Assembly (NCBI GenBank): GCA_022494885.1
Contig: JAGVSM010002775.1
Location: 1-64,000 of the forward strand
DNA: 64,000 nucleotides
Origin: Micrasema longulum
Lineage: Eukaryota; Arthropoda; Insecta; Trichoptera; Brachycentridae
Direction: 5' to 3'
In this document: piece by piece, positions 1-10,274 of the stretch
How positions within the stretch are numbered: the first letter of the stretch is position 1
How the letters are laid out: each line of letters begins with the position of its first letter
The notes under the pieces: generated by a model
Told to the model about the DNA's origin: nothing
What the model saw: the letters and a program-made list of their open reading frames with translations, nothing else
Database searches by the model: none
Translations under genes and position numbers: made by a program

Positions 1-312
1 GATATTGTAATAAAACCAACTGGTCCAAGAAGAAGTTAAAAAATGGTTTTTTTCTCAGGCGTTGCCTAGTATGTGAAATAATTCAATCAGATGAATCTCT
101 TCCCAACAATAAAAGTTTCAGCTTTTCAATAAAATAAACAGAGGAAGAATTGAAGAAATATGAATGTTCAAACAACAAATGGTGAATGTAACACAGTGTG
201 TAAAGTGGCCACTCAAACCAGCCAATGACAGGTCATAAGCCGTGTAAATGCCTAGACTTCTATATTCCCTTCCCATAAATGTTCTCCATCTCAGTGGTAA
301 CTTCTTAATCGT
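1..312 (+). repeat. Interspersed family A, copy 1 (cut by window edge)
   Basis: This is one of about ten copies of a roughly 400-bp repeat in the window. Diagnostic blocks are GGCGTTGCCTAGTATGT, GTAAAGTGGCCACT and ATGCCTAGACTTCTATATTC. The core holds the palindrome AAGTGGCCACTT, here with one change. It has no coding capacity. The family is unclassified; the other copies are described at their own positions. Confidence 0.8.
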
Positions 313-317
313 ATTAT

Positions 318-830
318 ATTTATTTAAATAAGTTAAAAGTCACTTAAAAACGCCTATAATTAGGCATTTTTATTGTTAAACCTTAAAAGTTCATTGAAAT
401 AAGTGTCGGTTACGTAATGGGAAACGTTATTTCAAAGACATATATTGAATTTAAATATATAAGAATGTATTTATGAGTAATATTGTATGCTTATATATTT
501 TTAATGTAGTTTTTTTTTTACCTGAAAAGATTTATTTTTTTTAAATACACAATTAAATAAAAGGCATAAATTCGATGGTTCGTCGTAATGTTTTACATTT
601 AACTTATATGTAAGTTTATATTAACTCTAATGAAATTACAAAAATATAAATACGAAAGATCTTAGAACGACTAACAATAGTCAACAAATCACAAAATCAG
701 TTAAGTTTTTACTTTTTATGTTAGACAATGGCAATACAATAACTAATTATTTGAATGGATAACAATTCGACATCTCTAATTATTGTGCATATTTTCCACC
801 CGAGTACAGCCGAACATAATCCGACACATC
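318..830 (-). repeat. Interspersed family G, copy 1
   Basis: The reverse complement of this stretch matches 17108-17408 at both ends. One end carries GGGATGTGTCGGATTA and GTTCGGCTGTACT; the other carries GGTTTAACAATAAAAA followed by a short hairpin (GCCTA..TAGGC) and AAGTGAC. A third copy of the hairpin end lies at 46843-46925. This copy is longer than copy 2 and probably holds an insertion. It is unclassified and non-coding. Confidence 0.65.
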
Positions 831-1012
831 CCGACAGTAGGATACTCGCAATTCCGTACTTTAAATAGATCACATAAATAAATATCCCTTTTTAAGGTTA
901 GTCAATTTTACCTGCTAATGGCACTGATAAGTTCGCGGTGTAACTTTATTTTGTTTTTATAAAAAGATCCACATCACGAAATTCAAATCGAATATTTATA
1001 ATTTAATTTTTA

Positions 1013-1051
1013 TCTAGAAAATGATCTAGAAAATGATCTAGAAAATGATCT
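1013..1051. repeat. 12-bp tandem repeat, 3 copies
   Basis: Three perfect copies of TCTAGAAAATGA plus three bases. It makes the repeated DHFL in a chance minus-strand open frame that I do not treat as a gene. Confidence 0.9.
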
Positions 1052-2029
1052 TTAGGCCAGGTTTTGTATTTTTCAGCTACATAAAGTAAATTCTCTTTCA
1101 TGTTTACGGAATGTGGGTAAATAGTTGCCTTCCTACACACGAGCTGATTTTCATTTAAATTATAGAGTTTATATTTAAATTCATTCAATACAATAATCTG
1201 ATTAGAATTACTCGTACGCATATCACACTACATGAACGAACCGGAAGATAACCAAGTGAGAGCTACAGTAATTGGACATGTCACAATAATTGGACACTCT
1301 AAATGCAATCGTCAAAAATAAGTCAACGTTATGCTTTCATTTTTTTTTATTTATTATTAATATATTTTTTTTGTTTTTTACAATAAACAAAAGTGATAAA
1401 ACAGAGTATTAAAAAAATAAAGCATAATTACAAAGCAATGAAATACATATTAAAAGTAAAAATAATAAACGAAAAAATCCCACAAAGGCATGGCCTATTC
1501 GTGGGTTTGTAAGAAAATGTTAATGAATTTTTGATCCTATAATAAATAATGGACAGTTATAATATTTTTGTGTAATATAAGAAAGAAAAAATAAAATATT
1601 CTGTAAAAGATAATATGGTATTTTTTTATAGTAATTATAAAAGGAAACAAAAAATATTTTAAAAAACACAAAAATATTACTTATTATTAAAGGGCAACAA
1701 AATAAATCTTAAAAAAAAAGATTTCATATCTTTAGTTTGAATCCAGGATAGTACATGTTTTTTAAAAGAAGGAAAATTTTGAAAGTTTGTAATAAATGAA
1801 ATATTATCAGTAAAAAAGAATTAAAAATTTTTGGGCCAATAAAATATGCATGTCCATGTGCGAGCCTCGTTTTACAATGTGGTATTTCTAACACACGATT
1901 CCTTATATTTAAAGAAAGAACACCCTAAAAAAGGTCATCGAGATAAATGCTTAGATTTGCTTATTTTTGAGAAATGCGTTTGGAGGGTCTAATTACTATA
2001 TCACCCACCTTAAATTTTTTTTTTCGCGT
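1052..2029. other. AT-rich intergenic DNA
   Basis: A/T runs and poly-T tracts. Around 1340-1500 the T-rich sequence followed by a CCCAC..GTGGG inverted pair could be the reversed tail of a decayed retroelement, but no coding support is visible. Confidence 0.5.
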
Positions 2030-2145
2030 GGCAAGAATAATGTGGAGAGGCGGGGGATAGTGAGCAAGCGGAGCGGTCTACGTTGTCGCAGTGGCGAGCG
2101 GCCGCGGCCGGCTTCGCGAGTAGACGACGATAGCGTACAGAACGA
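2030..2145. other. Isolated GC-rich island
   Basis: About 110 bases rich in CG dinucleotides (for example GAGCGGCCGCGGCCGG) inside DNA that is otherwise strongly AT-rich. It could be a relic promoter, an LTR segment or an exon. The + strand open frame across it (1967-2149) is short and has no recognisable domain. Confidence 0.5.
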
Positions 2146-2784
2146 ATAATAAACAGCCTTGGATCAGAAAGCTAATGAAAATATATAGCTTTGGTGCCCT
2201 GAGACCTTTGTCCATGTCGTTAAACCATTCGGTATAATATCTAGCAATGGCGCAGCGGATGTCGGGGTAATTTACGCAAGCGGGCCGTCAATGGCCGGAA
2301 TAGAGGGAACGATTTCCAGGAAAACTTACATCCATAATACTAGAATACTTTCCGAGTGGACAATGCCGTATGGAAATTATGCAACAAGCTCAAAGAGCAA
2401 AGTTCAGCTGCTGCATTAGAAATGTTACACGGTAAAGTGCACGTAAAAATTTGCATAAACTAAGTCTTACTTAACCCCTAGAAGAATATTATCTGATGAA
2501 ATTGCTTTTAATAGACAACTTAAGACAAAAAATCACGGCAAAGCTAAACTAGACGATAATATTAGGTATAAAGTTATTATGTAGATTTATATAGAAATCC
2601 CTTTTACCTACTGAAGTATTTCCATTAACTATTTTTACCATTATGTACATTATTAAACAGTATTTTTTATTGTTAGTATCTGAGAATGACTATGAAAATG
2701 TTAAAGTTACATAGTTTGATAGAGTCTTATTAAGAAAAAAACGCGTCAGATTATAATATTATACTCATTAAAGTAGAATTTCTT
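2146..2784. other. Intergenic DNA, nothing recognised
   Basis: Mixed AT-rich sequence. I see no repeat shared with the rest of the window and no coding signal. Confidence 0.4.
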
Positions 2785-2980
2785 TCTTTTCTTCTTCTTT
2801 CTCTTGGTTTGGGTCGTATGACATGTTTATGACGATGGTCTGTCCTGGGATGATGATATCCAGCTGTCCTTCCATCTTCTTGGCAGTCTTCCTGATAGTC
2901 TTCTGCTGCAGGGGTTTTCAGATTTAATTATGACTGGCCATACTTTCAGTTAGCATGTGTTTCTTTCTTCATTTAGTGTC
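2785..2980 (-). mobile_element. Possible LINE 3' end (weak)
   Basis: On the minus strand the sequence reads GRLPRRWKDSW, similar to the GRPxxRWxDD segment near the C terminus of many non-LTR reverse transcriptases. A GAA-rich tail (TTC-rich on +) follows, like the one ending the LINE at 55.1 kb. Frames are broken and the match is short. Confidence 0.35.
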
Positions 2981-3127
2981 CTGCAAGCAGCCAACTATAG
3001 CTGTGGCTTTATTAGTATGTTTATATAGAATTTCATTTGGTGAAATGTTATTTTGGATAACTCGCTAATAACTAAGTATAATTTTTAGTGACCAGAGTTT
3101 TAAGAAATATTTATAAAAATCAATAGT

Positions 3128-3232
3128 ATGCGGTAATGGGGTATAGCAGTTAAAACGCTTGCCTCACGCATGAAGATTTCGTGTTCGATTCGCACATCCG
3201 AGTGTCGTATTGTGGCGCAAAAAATTGATTAA
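3128..3232 (+). mobile_element. tRNA-headed SINE-like fragment
   Basis: The stretch GGGGTATAGCAGTTAAAACG resembles a pol III A box, and GTGTTCGATTCGC about 30 bases later resembles a B box. The tRNA fold is degenerate and a non-tRNA tail follows. It does not match the two main SINE families here. Confidence 0.4.
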
Positions 3233-3239
3233 CAATAAA

Positions 3240-4386
3240 CTTAAAGAAATATTACTGGTAGTCAAAATATAACAGAGAAACATATGAGTGGATAAATCAA
3301 AGGTACCAAATCAAAAAAGGAATTAGGGTTAATTTGGTTTAATATTTGACTTTTAAGCAACTGTAAATTCTTCACCTTGGGCTAGGATATTAAGGCAATT
3401 TTTACATTCTAGAGCTAAAGTGGGTTATTAGGTCCAGAAGGTACTCAAAATATTCAAGAATGTTAATGTTTCGTGTGTATTTTCTTTACCGGTGGGATTG
3501 AAAAGGGCCGGCCATTGGGCTCATGACCGTAATAGGCTCATGCTTCGCCTATTGTATAACGCAGAATAACTTATTGCCATCACGAAATGGCGCGATTACT
3601 CAAGGATTACTGAACGTAACTTAACTGTATTACCAGTACTTCCGAGTACATTAACCTGACCAATCTATTATAATATTGCATAATCATTTACAATAAATAT
3701 TTCATATTTATTATGTTGTCATCCATATTATAAAACCATCTATGCCGGAATTTGATTATTCTACGTTTTTAATATTCCTGGAAAACATGATGTTAAGCTG
3801 CCTTCCTAACCTAGCTCACAAAACCTAACCAAACATTATACAACCCGCGCTACGATTTCTTCTCTAATAATAATACTTTTCTGAATTTCTGTAATCCTGA
3901 TACCACGAGTGTAAAATTTAATTATTCTCCGTGCAGTCAGAGGGACATGTTTTTATGATCTTAGAAAAAAGTCGTCGTTTTTTAAAATGAAAACTCCGTT
4001 TTTACGTACGAATTTCCTAACTTTACAAATGTAGTAATATTTTTCTTCAACAAATAAAATTTCATAGTTTTTATATTACACAAATTGAACGAAGAATTAT
4101 TTCTTTGGATTTCTTAAAGTAAGAAGTGAAAAGTAAACCTTTAAAAGCTTTCGTTCACAAAGTGTAATATTGCGTGGCTTTTGATTGAAAGAGAATCGCT
4201 GGCACGAGAACTGTTGATGTATTTTATGTGCATGTAAATTAATTACTTTAACATTTTTATTCTTTTATACAAATACTATTAAAAGGGAAATTTAAACAGT
4301 TCACGGTCGAACTTATGGGCAAACAAACTTTTGAACTAAAAGAAATATAGATTCAATGCCGAGCGTCAACCACAACCATAATACAA
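3240..4386. other. Intergenic DNA, nothing recognised
   Basis: No coding signal and no clear match to the other repeats. A CCTAACCTAGC..CCTAACC stretch near 3800 is not a telomeric array. Confidence 0.4.
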
Positions 4387-4985
4387 GATACTCTAATAGG
4401 GATCTGATACTAAGTGAAGGGGTCAACACTGTTCTGGCATCGAGACAACACTATTACGTAAAAAGGTCTATAACCTTTTGCCAGAACCATGGAAAGACGG
4501 GAGTGTTGTCAAGTTGCGGAAGGTGTTGACCTCGCTCTTTCATGACATTGGTCGTAGGGAGTCAGAAAAGTTAATGCATGCCACGGATTGGAGATTCTTA
4601 CTGGATGTCGAAAATAAAATAAAGAATAATTTTTAAATATATAAATTCAGATGACAACCATGAAGTTTCGCATTATAAATAAATTTTCTATGTTTTATGA
4701 ATGTATGTATGTGTATGCGCATGGGTGTATGTACGTGTGTGAGTATGTACATGTGTATATATGTATATGGGTATATATGTGTATGTGTGAATGTATATGT
4801 ATCAAAATGTGTATACGAGTAAGTTTATATTTTATTAGTCAATATCTTAATATGTTAACTGTTATCATTTTTTAGAATGTAATTGCCTAGCTTGGAACGG
4901 GGTATGTACCCTTGTTAACTAGGCAAAGTGAACGTAAAATTGTAATTTTAATAAAAAGTTGTAAAATAAATAAATAAATAAATGT
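4387..4985 (+). mobile_element. Unclassified retroelement 3' end with ORF tail
   Basis: A frame ending at a TAA near 4636 reads LLRKKVYNLLPEPWKDG, then VVKLRKVLTSLFHDI, then HATDWRFLLDVENKIK. An in-frame stop lies upstream near 4411. The coherent, charged C terminus suggests a decayed protein rather than chance. The 3' part (4880-4985) carries TGGAACGGGGTATGTACCC and ends in (AAAT)n; the same end recurs at 46925-47040, so it is probably a non-LTR element terminus. I do not recognise the protein family. The TG/TATG-rich tract at 4690-4810 lies in the 3' UTR. Confidence 0.5.
4686..4812. repeat. TG/TATG-rich simple repeat
   Basis: Imperfect alternation of TATG, TGTA and GTATATATG. It yields a Tyr/Cys/Val-rich open frame on the + strand that is an artefact of low complexity. 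Confidence 0.85.
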
Positions 4986-4989
4986 ATTA

Positions 4990-5639
4990 ATATACCTACC
5001 GACATTCCTCCTCTCAAATAATAATTTGACATTAACATTGAAAAAAAACTATTATGGGATACTTATTTTGGTCTATATTTTAAAAAGAATTATTATCATT
5101 TTAATTATTTATTCATTCGAAATTCCAGTAGTTTAAATATGAATGAACTTATTAAGACTTTTAAGGCTGTGCCCGTGTCAAGCCATAATAATTAACAATA
5201 AAAAATGCATAGTCGAATTGATTAAATTAAGTTATATTGCTTGTGATGCAATAGAAAAATAATCCAGTAAACCAAAGTATAAATAGTAAATAATAAAATT
5301 CCAAAGAAGACAATGTAAAAAAATAATCAGATATAAATATTAAAATACAAATTTTACAAATTTAGATTTTAACATAATCAAATATAAGAAATAATAGTAT
5401 CATTGAAATCGATAAAAAATTTTATATAAAAACACAATTGAATTAATAATTGAGATATTTTTTTTTTTTTATATTTTATTTTTGCACCACAATTGAATTA
5501 ATAATTGAGATATGGTTTCTAGAAACTCACTCTATACTATAGTAAGAAATGATAGTAATAAATAATATACCAAATAAGAATAAGTACTTAATTAAATAAT
5601 ACAAAGTGAAAAAACGCAAAAATATCAAGAGATATAAAA
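4990..5639. other. AT-rich DNA with a 26-bp direct duplication
   Basis: Very AT-rich. Two perfect 26-bp copies (5433-5458 and 5488-5513; core ATTGAATTAATAATTGAG) flank 29 bases of T-rich sequence ending TTTTTGCAC. This looks like a target-site duplication around a minimal retroposed tail in minus orientation. Confidence 0.6.
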
Positions 5640-6135
5640 AGCAAATAAAAATATGGAAAGAAAGAAGATTAGTCAATTTCCACTATTTTCGAACTTAAAA
5701 AAATTGACAACCTCGTCCCTATCAATGTGCAGCAACCAATTGCAAACATTTTTCTTGAATACATCGGCACTCGTGGAGTTCTTTATGGCTGCCGGAAGTT
5801 GATTAAACATTTTAGGAGCCAGGAAGGAAAAGTTTCTTTGAGCTAGCTTTGAGTGAGTGGTAGGGCCAAGGTAATTAATCCTTCCCGCTCATAGCGTCTG
5901 TATATTTTGCTGTGTTCTGACTCCTGACTTTATCTACAGATTTCCAGAAGTTCACAAGTGCCTCTTTAACAAATAGCTGCCGCACATCTAGAACTTTACG
6001 ATTTTCAAACAGTTTTTTTGACGGATAGAGTAAAGAAACTTTTTTCATTGTTCTAAGCACGAGTTTTTGTACTTTAAAAACTGGATCCAATGCGCTAGCC
6101 GCGCTACCCCCCCCATCCAATAATTCCAAATGTCG
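5640..6135 (-). mobile_element. LINE reverse transcriptase C-terminal fragment (CR1/Jockey group)
   Basis: The minus strand encodes PVFKVQKLVLRTM, PSKKLFENRKVLDVRQLFV and then, in broken frames, RNFSFLAPKMFNQLPAAIKN. These are the 'LQK..LR', 'LFK.L.ILDVRQLY' and 'FN.LP..IK' blocks after the palm and thumb of CR1/Jockey-type non-LTR reverse transcriptases. The fragments at 12205-13260 and 38720-39560 carry the first two blocks. The 3' end is toward 5640. It is 5' truncated. Confidence 0.75.
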
Positions 6136-6599
6136 CTGTTGATTGGAAAAAAGAGAAATAAATACTTTTAGGCAATGACCAATCGATTATGTCACGAAGC
6201 GCTTTAAAAATAAAATTAATTTATCTTAGTTTATGTGTAGTATAATTGACGTGGAAACTCCAGCTAAGGAATTTATCATACATCAAGTAATAAGTAAAAA
6301 TTATAATTGTATTCAGTTTGACTATAATATAATTATGTTTACACAATTTTACCTATAGTTTTAAAACATCTAAACTTACTCAAATCCTTAGCGGCCACGG
6401 TGGTTAAATGAGTTATCTTCGCCGCTTTAAGCTCTTAGACATCAATAGCTGTCCAATGTTATGATGAGACACCCCAAGATGTTCCTCAAATGTTTTTTTT
6501 TTAATTAGCAAATCAACAGGCTTAAGTAAGCCCTAATAGATCGGCATTAATGAGTAATACTTAATCTAAACATTCTTAAAACCTACTTAACAAAATGTA

Positions 6600-7596
6600 T
6601 GTATGTATATGGCATAATCTAGGCGGAAATGGCAAGTGTGACATCGCGAGTCAGGAGAGACAACACCGCTAGCTTCTTAAATGCCTGCCCTTGCTGTAGG
6701 AACACATCGATAGTACCGTTTAGTGAGATTTCGTTCACTGTTCTGAGGATCCTTGGTAGAGGAGAAAAGAATCCGATGTTAGTTTTATAATTTCCCACAG
6801 CAAAGACAGGGTTGGTACGCAAATTACGTCGAGGTACATTAAGGTTTATCTGAGCAAGGATATCATGGGCATCTATATAGTTAGATATTAATTTGTGCAA
6901 GAATATCAAACCAGTCAAAATCCTCCTGAATTTTAAACTAAAGATATGAAAGTACTCTAGAGTCTAGACGATCAAAATAGTTGATTATTAAAGTATTTGA
7001 TCCGATTCTAAATATTAACGATTTTAAAAATTTACGTTGCACTGATTCAATCCGCGTTATATAAATATTATAATAATTAGGAGACCATATTATAGAATTA
7101 AATTCAAGCAAACTACAAACAAATGATTTAATCGATGTAATTGCAATTTTCGGGCTTTTGAATGGCTAAGATATTCGCAAAATAAATCCACAGATTTTGG
7201 ACGCTTTCTTTGAAATGTGGTCAATGTGATGGTTGAATTTAAGTTTGCTATCAAATTGTCTCGATGTTCATTAAAATTGCGTTATCGATTGAATAATTGA
7301 AAAAGATTTTATTTATTTATCTTGTGAATTCAATAGACAAACATTTATTTATATTAAAAAATAATTCGTTTTCAAGACCAAGATAACAAAGAATGTAGTT
7401 CATTTTGTAGTTTATGACAGTCATCCATTGATTTTATAATTTTGAATATCTTAAGGTCATCTGCAAATAAAAGATACAAAATATGTTGATGCATTGTCCC
7501 CTTTTCAGCTAGAGCGAATAAAGCTAGAGGCGCGGTGTAAAAGTCACGGGGACCTGGCAGATATTGGAACGGTAAAAAGTCATAAGGACTTATCAC
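6600..7596 (-). mobile_element. LINE reverse transcriptase fragment with FADD motif
   Basis: On the minus strand 7372-7596 encodes LLFADDLKIFKII followed by DCHKLQNELHSLLSW, the catalytic F/YADD palm motif and helix of a Jockey/CR1-type reverse transcriptase. Further 3' the frames are shifted but still show ENELFFNINKC and, at 6619-6918, LISNYIDAHDIL and LNVPRRNLRTN, the usual post-thumb 'D...LL..I..NVP.R..R' block. Several frameshifts and stops lie between these parts, so this is a pseudogene. The 3' end of the element is near 6600. Confidence 0.8.
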
Positions 7597-7599
7597 GAG

Positions 7600-8125
7600 A
7601 GATAATTAATTATGTTACTATTCCGTAGCATCCTTACGCATTTTGTTAAAATATGACTTGTTCAATAATGTAACGTGAGTTACAAAAACCGTGTAATGCG
7701 AGTTACTTTGTAATATTTTTTTCATTATTTTTCTGTATCGATGGCGAAATTCGCCTATCGTTATTGAAATAAATAAAAGTCCCTTAAAGTTTCCTTTTTT
7801 TTTTTTACATGTTTTGTAAAAACAGAGTTTTAGCATTAAATACCCGTGTATAGAGCTTCATGTCGCAAAATGTAACGTGCTTTACCAAAGCGAAATAAAT
7901 ATTTAAAAATATTTTAAAACTTTATTTGAATTTCTGTTTTATTGAAAATATTTCCTTCGTCGATGTTCAATGTGCGGTGTTAAATATATATTTTTTTTAC
8001 ATAATAGAGTTAAAACAGGGTGGAAAAGGCTCAATTTTGGAGCTAAATGTAACATGAGTTACCGTGGAATAACCCGGAAGTGTACCTATACAACCATAGA
8101 CAAATCTAGTAAGTCTTTAATGAGG
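7600..8125. other. Intergenic DNA, nothing recognised
   Basis: AT-rich. Short words GTAACGTGAGTTAC and AATGTAACATGAGTTACC recur (about 7670, 7700, 8047) but not as an ordered array. Confidence 0.4.
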
Positions 8126-8687
8126 GTAATGATTATAATAAAATTATAAGTAAACTAAACAATGAAACTTCTTGGTTTAGTTTTACTTTTTATTATTTTG
8201 ACCAACGAGCGCTTTCGCCTAAGCAGGCATCTTCAAGACCGGTGCATTGTTTACAACATTTACAGTTTTTATACTATTCATAACATATTTTGGAGATAAG
8301 ATCAAATAAGTATTTTAACAGGGGACAGAAAACATAAATATTTACAACTAGTTTGCTAAATGGTTCATTGTTGGGAGGTTTTGAACCGAAATTGGGATTA
8401 AGCTTTTATTATTTAAAAGGTGGGAAAAGAACACATGTCGGAATACAACAGAGTGGGAAATACACATTTAACACAATACTTTGATTTTTTGACAGGGAAA
8501 CTTTTTGACTGGATCTTATCTCCAAAATATGTTATGAATAGTATAAAAACAGTAAACGTAAACAATTCACCAGCCTTGAAGATGCCTACTTAAGCGAAAG
8601 CGCTCGTTGGTCAAAATAATAAAAAGTAAAACTAAACCGAGAAGTTTCATTGATAAGTTTATTTATAATTTTATCATAATCATTAAC
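8126..8687. mobile_element. Palindromic (foldback) element, about 560 bp
   Basis: The arms 8126-8310 and 8505-8687 are near-perfect inverted copies of each other (about 185 bases), separated by about 195 bases. Each arm contains a segment reading GAAGATGCC..GGCGAAAGCGCTCG on one strand, with internal GCCT/AGGC pairing. A related single arm lies at 27265-27345. There is no ORF. It is a non-autonomous foldback element, or paired termini of a larger family. Confidence 0.85.
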
Positions 8688-8689
8688 TA

Positions 8690-9895
8690 TGGAGTTTTAT
8701 CAAGAAATATCAACATAAAACATCAATTTAATGGGGGTGTTGCATCGAGGAAACTAACAAGATGCAGATGTAGCTAGTTCGAAAAACTGCAAACTACCGT
8801 GGTAACCTCCGATACAATGACACCGCCGACAAACGTACATTACGTCGATATAAAATGAGTAGATACACACGAATAGAACTTAATGTTATGTGATTGTACA
8901 AATCTAAGCTATAAATAGAACAACCGTGTCAGCATACAAATTATACTACACATCAATGACGGTGATTAAAGGTGTATTATGTTTTCAATGTGTTGCATTT
9001 CAGCAACAAAGTTACGTGATTGGCTCACAAAGCGTTATCTACGGTAGCTATATTCAGTTTCAGTTCCTTAATAGAAGGCGTGTATTAAGAAAAAAAACAC
9101 TTCAACATAGCTTACAATCAGAGGCGGTTCCTTAGTATGTGCATAAGTGCAGTGCACTGCCAAGTAAAATTTTGTGTAAATAAATTAGTCATTTTATTTA
9201 AAGTCAAAATATGTTATAAGCTGGTAGAAAGAAGCAGGAATTTGTTGCAATATTATACACGTAAACATCGTAATATTCAATACTAGCGCCAAAAGATCTA
9301 GCGAAATCGACTCTAGCGGACGATTTTCTCATCTTATCTATGCATTCGCAATCGTCCCAGTGCATATTCTGTTTTGCACAATCTTTTACCCTAAATTTGT
9401 AAGAAATATATCATATTTCCAAAAATCGTCATTTGAACGAGACTGAAAATGCTTTATACCGATGAATTGTGCGTTAGAGGGAGAAGATAATATATTTATT
9501 TCGGGCATTGCCAACGCATGCGCAGATTTGAAGTTCGTTTGTAATGTCACTTTGAACATGCGTAATGACATGATATTAGTACGAATTTAGTTACCTGTAA
9601 CGTGCGTATAATGTTAGGCAAATTAAGCGTCCTGGTTCCGATGCGCGGGCTGTCATACTTTTGCTCGTTTATCACGTCAGACCTGCCATATTGTAATAAT
9701 ATTATTAAACTTAATATACAAGTTGACAAAATGTAAAGAAATACACTGCCAATGTTTTCGGTCAGGTGCCGCCAGTGCTTACTATATAGTTTTAAAAAAT
9801 AATTTCACCAGTATCGGTTGAGTTTCTTTGTCGTGATAGAACTTTCGATAAATATTACTGTCTCTTGTCAAACTAATGGTTATAGTTCTGTACTT
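8690..9895. other. Intergenic DNA, nothing recognised
   Basis: Several short overlapping open frames on both strands (8926-9135, 9386-9729) lack domains and codon bias. No repeat shared with the rest of the window was found. Confidence 0.4.
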
Positions 9896-9898
9896 GAA

Positions 9899-10272
9899 AT
9901 GATAAAACACGTGAGCCCACGTTTTGCCGTTTTGAAGTTAAAAATGCAGAAATTATCACAATAATCTATTTCATTTGTAAATAAAATAACGAAGTCCACT
10001 TTAGTCCTAAAAATGCTTTTTTAAGTTGAAATACATATCTGAAGTCCACTTTGTTTTAATGTAAAAAACATCAGTTGTCCCAGATACGATATTTAACATG
10101 TACTTCTACTGTGAAAATAATCATTTTTTCACATTGAAAGTTCTTAACAGTTTGAAATTATCTCATTTGGTTCATAAAGTTATCAAGTTTTGAAAATCGC
10201 ACAATCACAAAATCTTGTTTCTTGAACATTTTGTTTAATGTGACTCCCGTGGTTTATCCTTGAAATTTCATT
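9899..10272 (+). repeat. Interspersed family B, uninterrupted copy
   Basis: This is the intact reference copy of a roughly 370-bp repeat. Landmarks are GAAGTCCACTTT (twice), AAAAACATCAGTTGTCCCAG, CGCACAATCACAAAATCTTG and GTGACTCCCG. The other copies at 34918-35465 (inverted) and 61965-62785 are each split by a retroelement. No ORF and no obvious TIR; unclassified. Confidence 0.8.
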
Positions 10273-10274
10273 TA

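Noticed and set aside
318..400. Bacterial-type terminator (hairpin plus T run)
   Set aside because: It is the end of repeat family G in a eukaryotic genome and recurs in the other copies.
2254..2280. TGGCGCAGCGG as an LTR-retrotransposon primer-binding site beside the GC-rich island
   Set aside because: No flanking LTR pair and no gag-pol sequence; match to a tRNA 3' end not established.
4651..4875. Cys/Tyr-rich peptide resembling a small secreted protein
   Set aside because: Produced by a TATG/TGTA simple repeat in a retroelement 3' UTR; the regular spacing of Cys follows the repeat.
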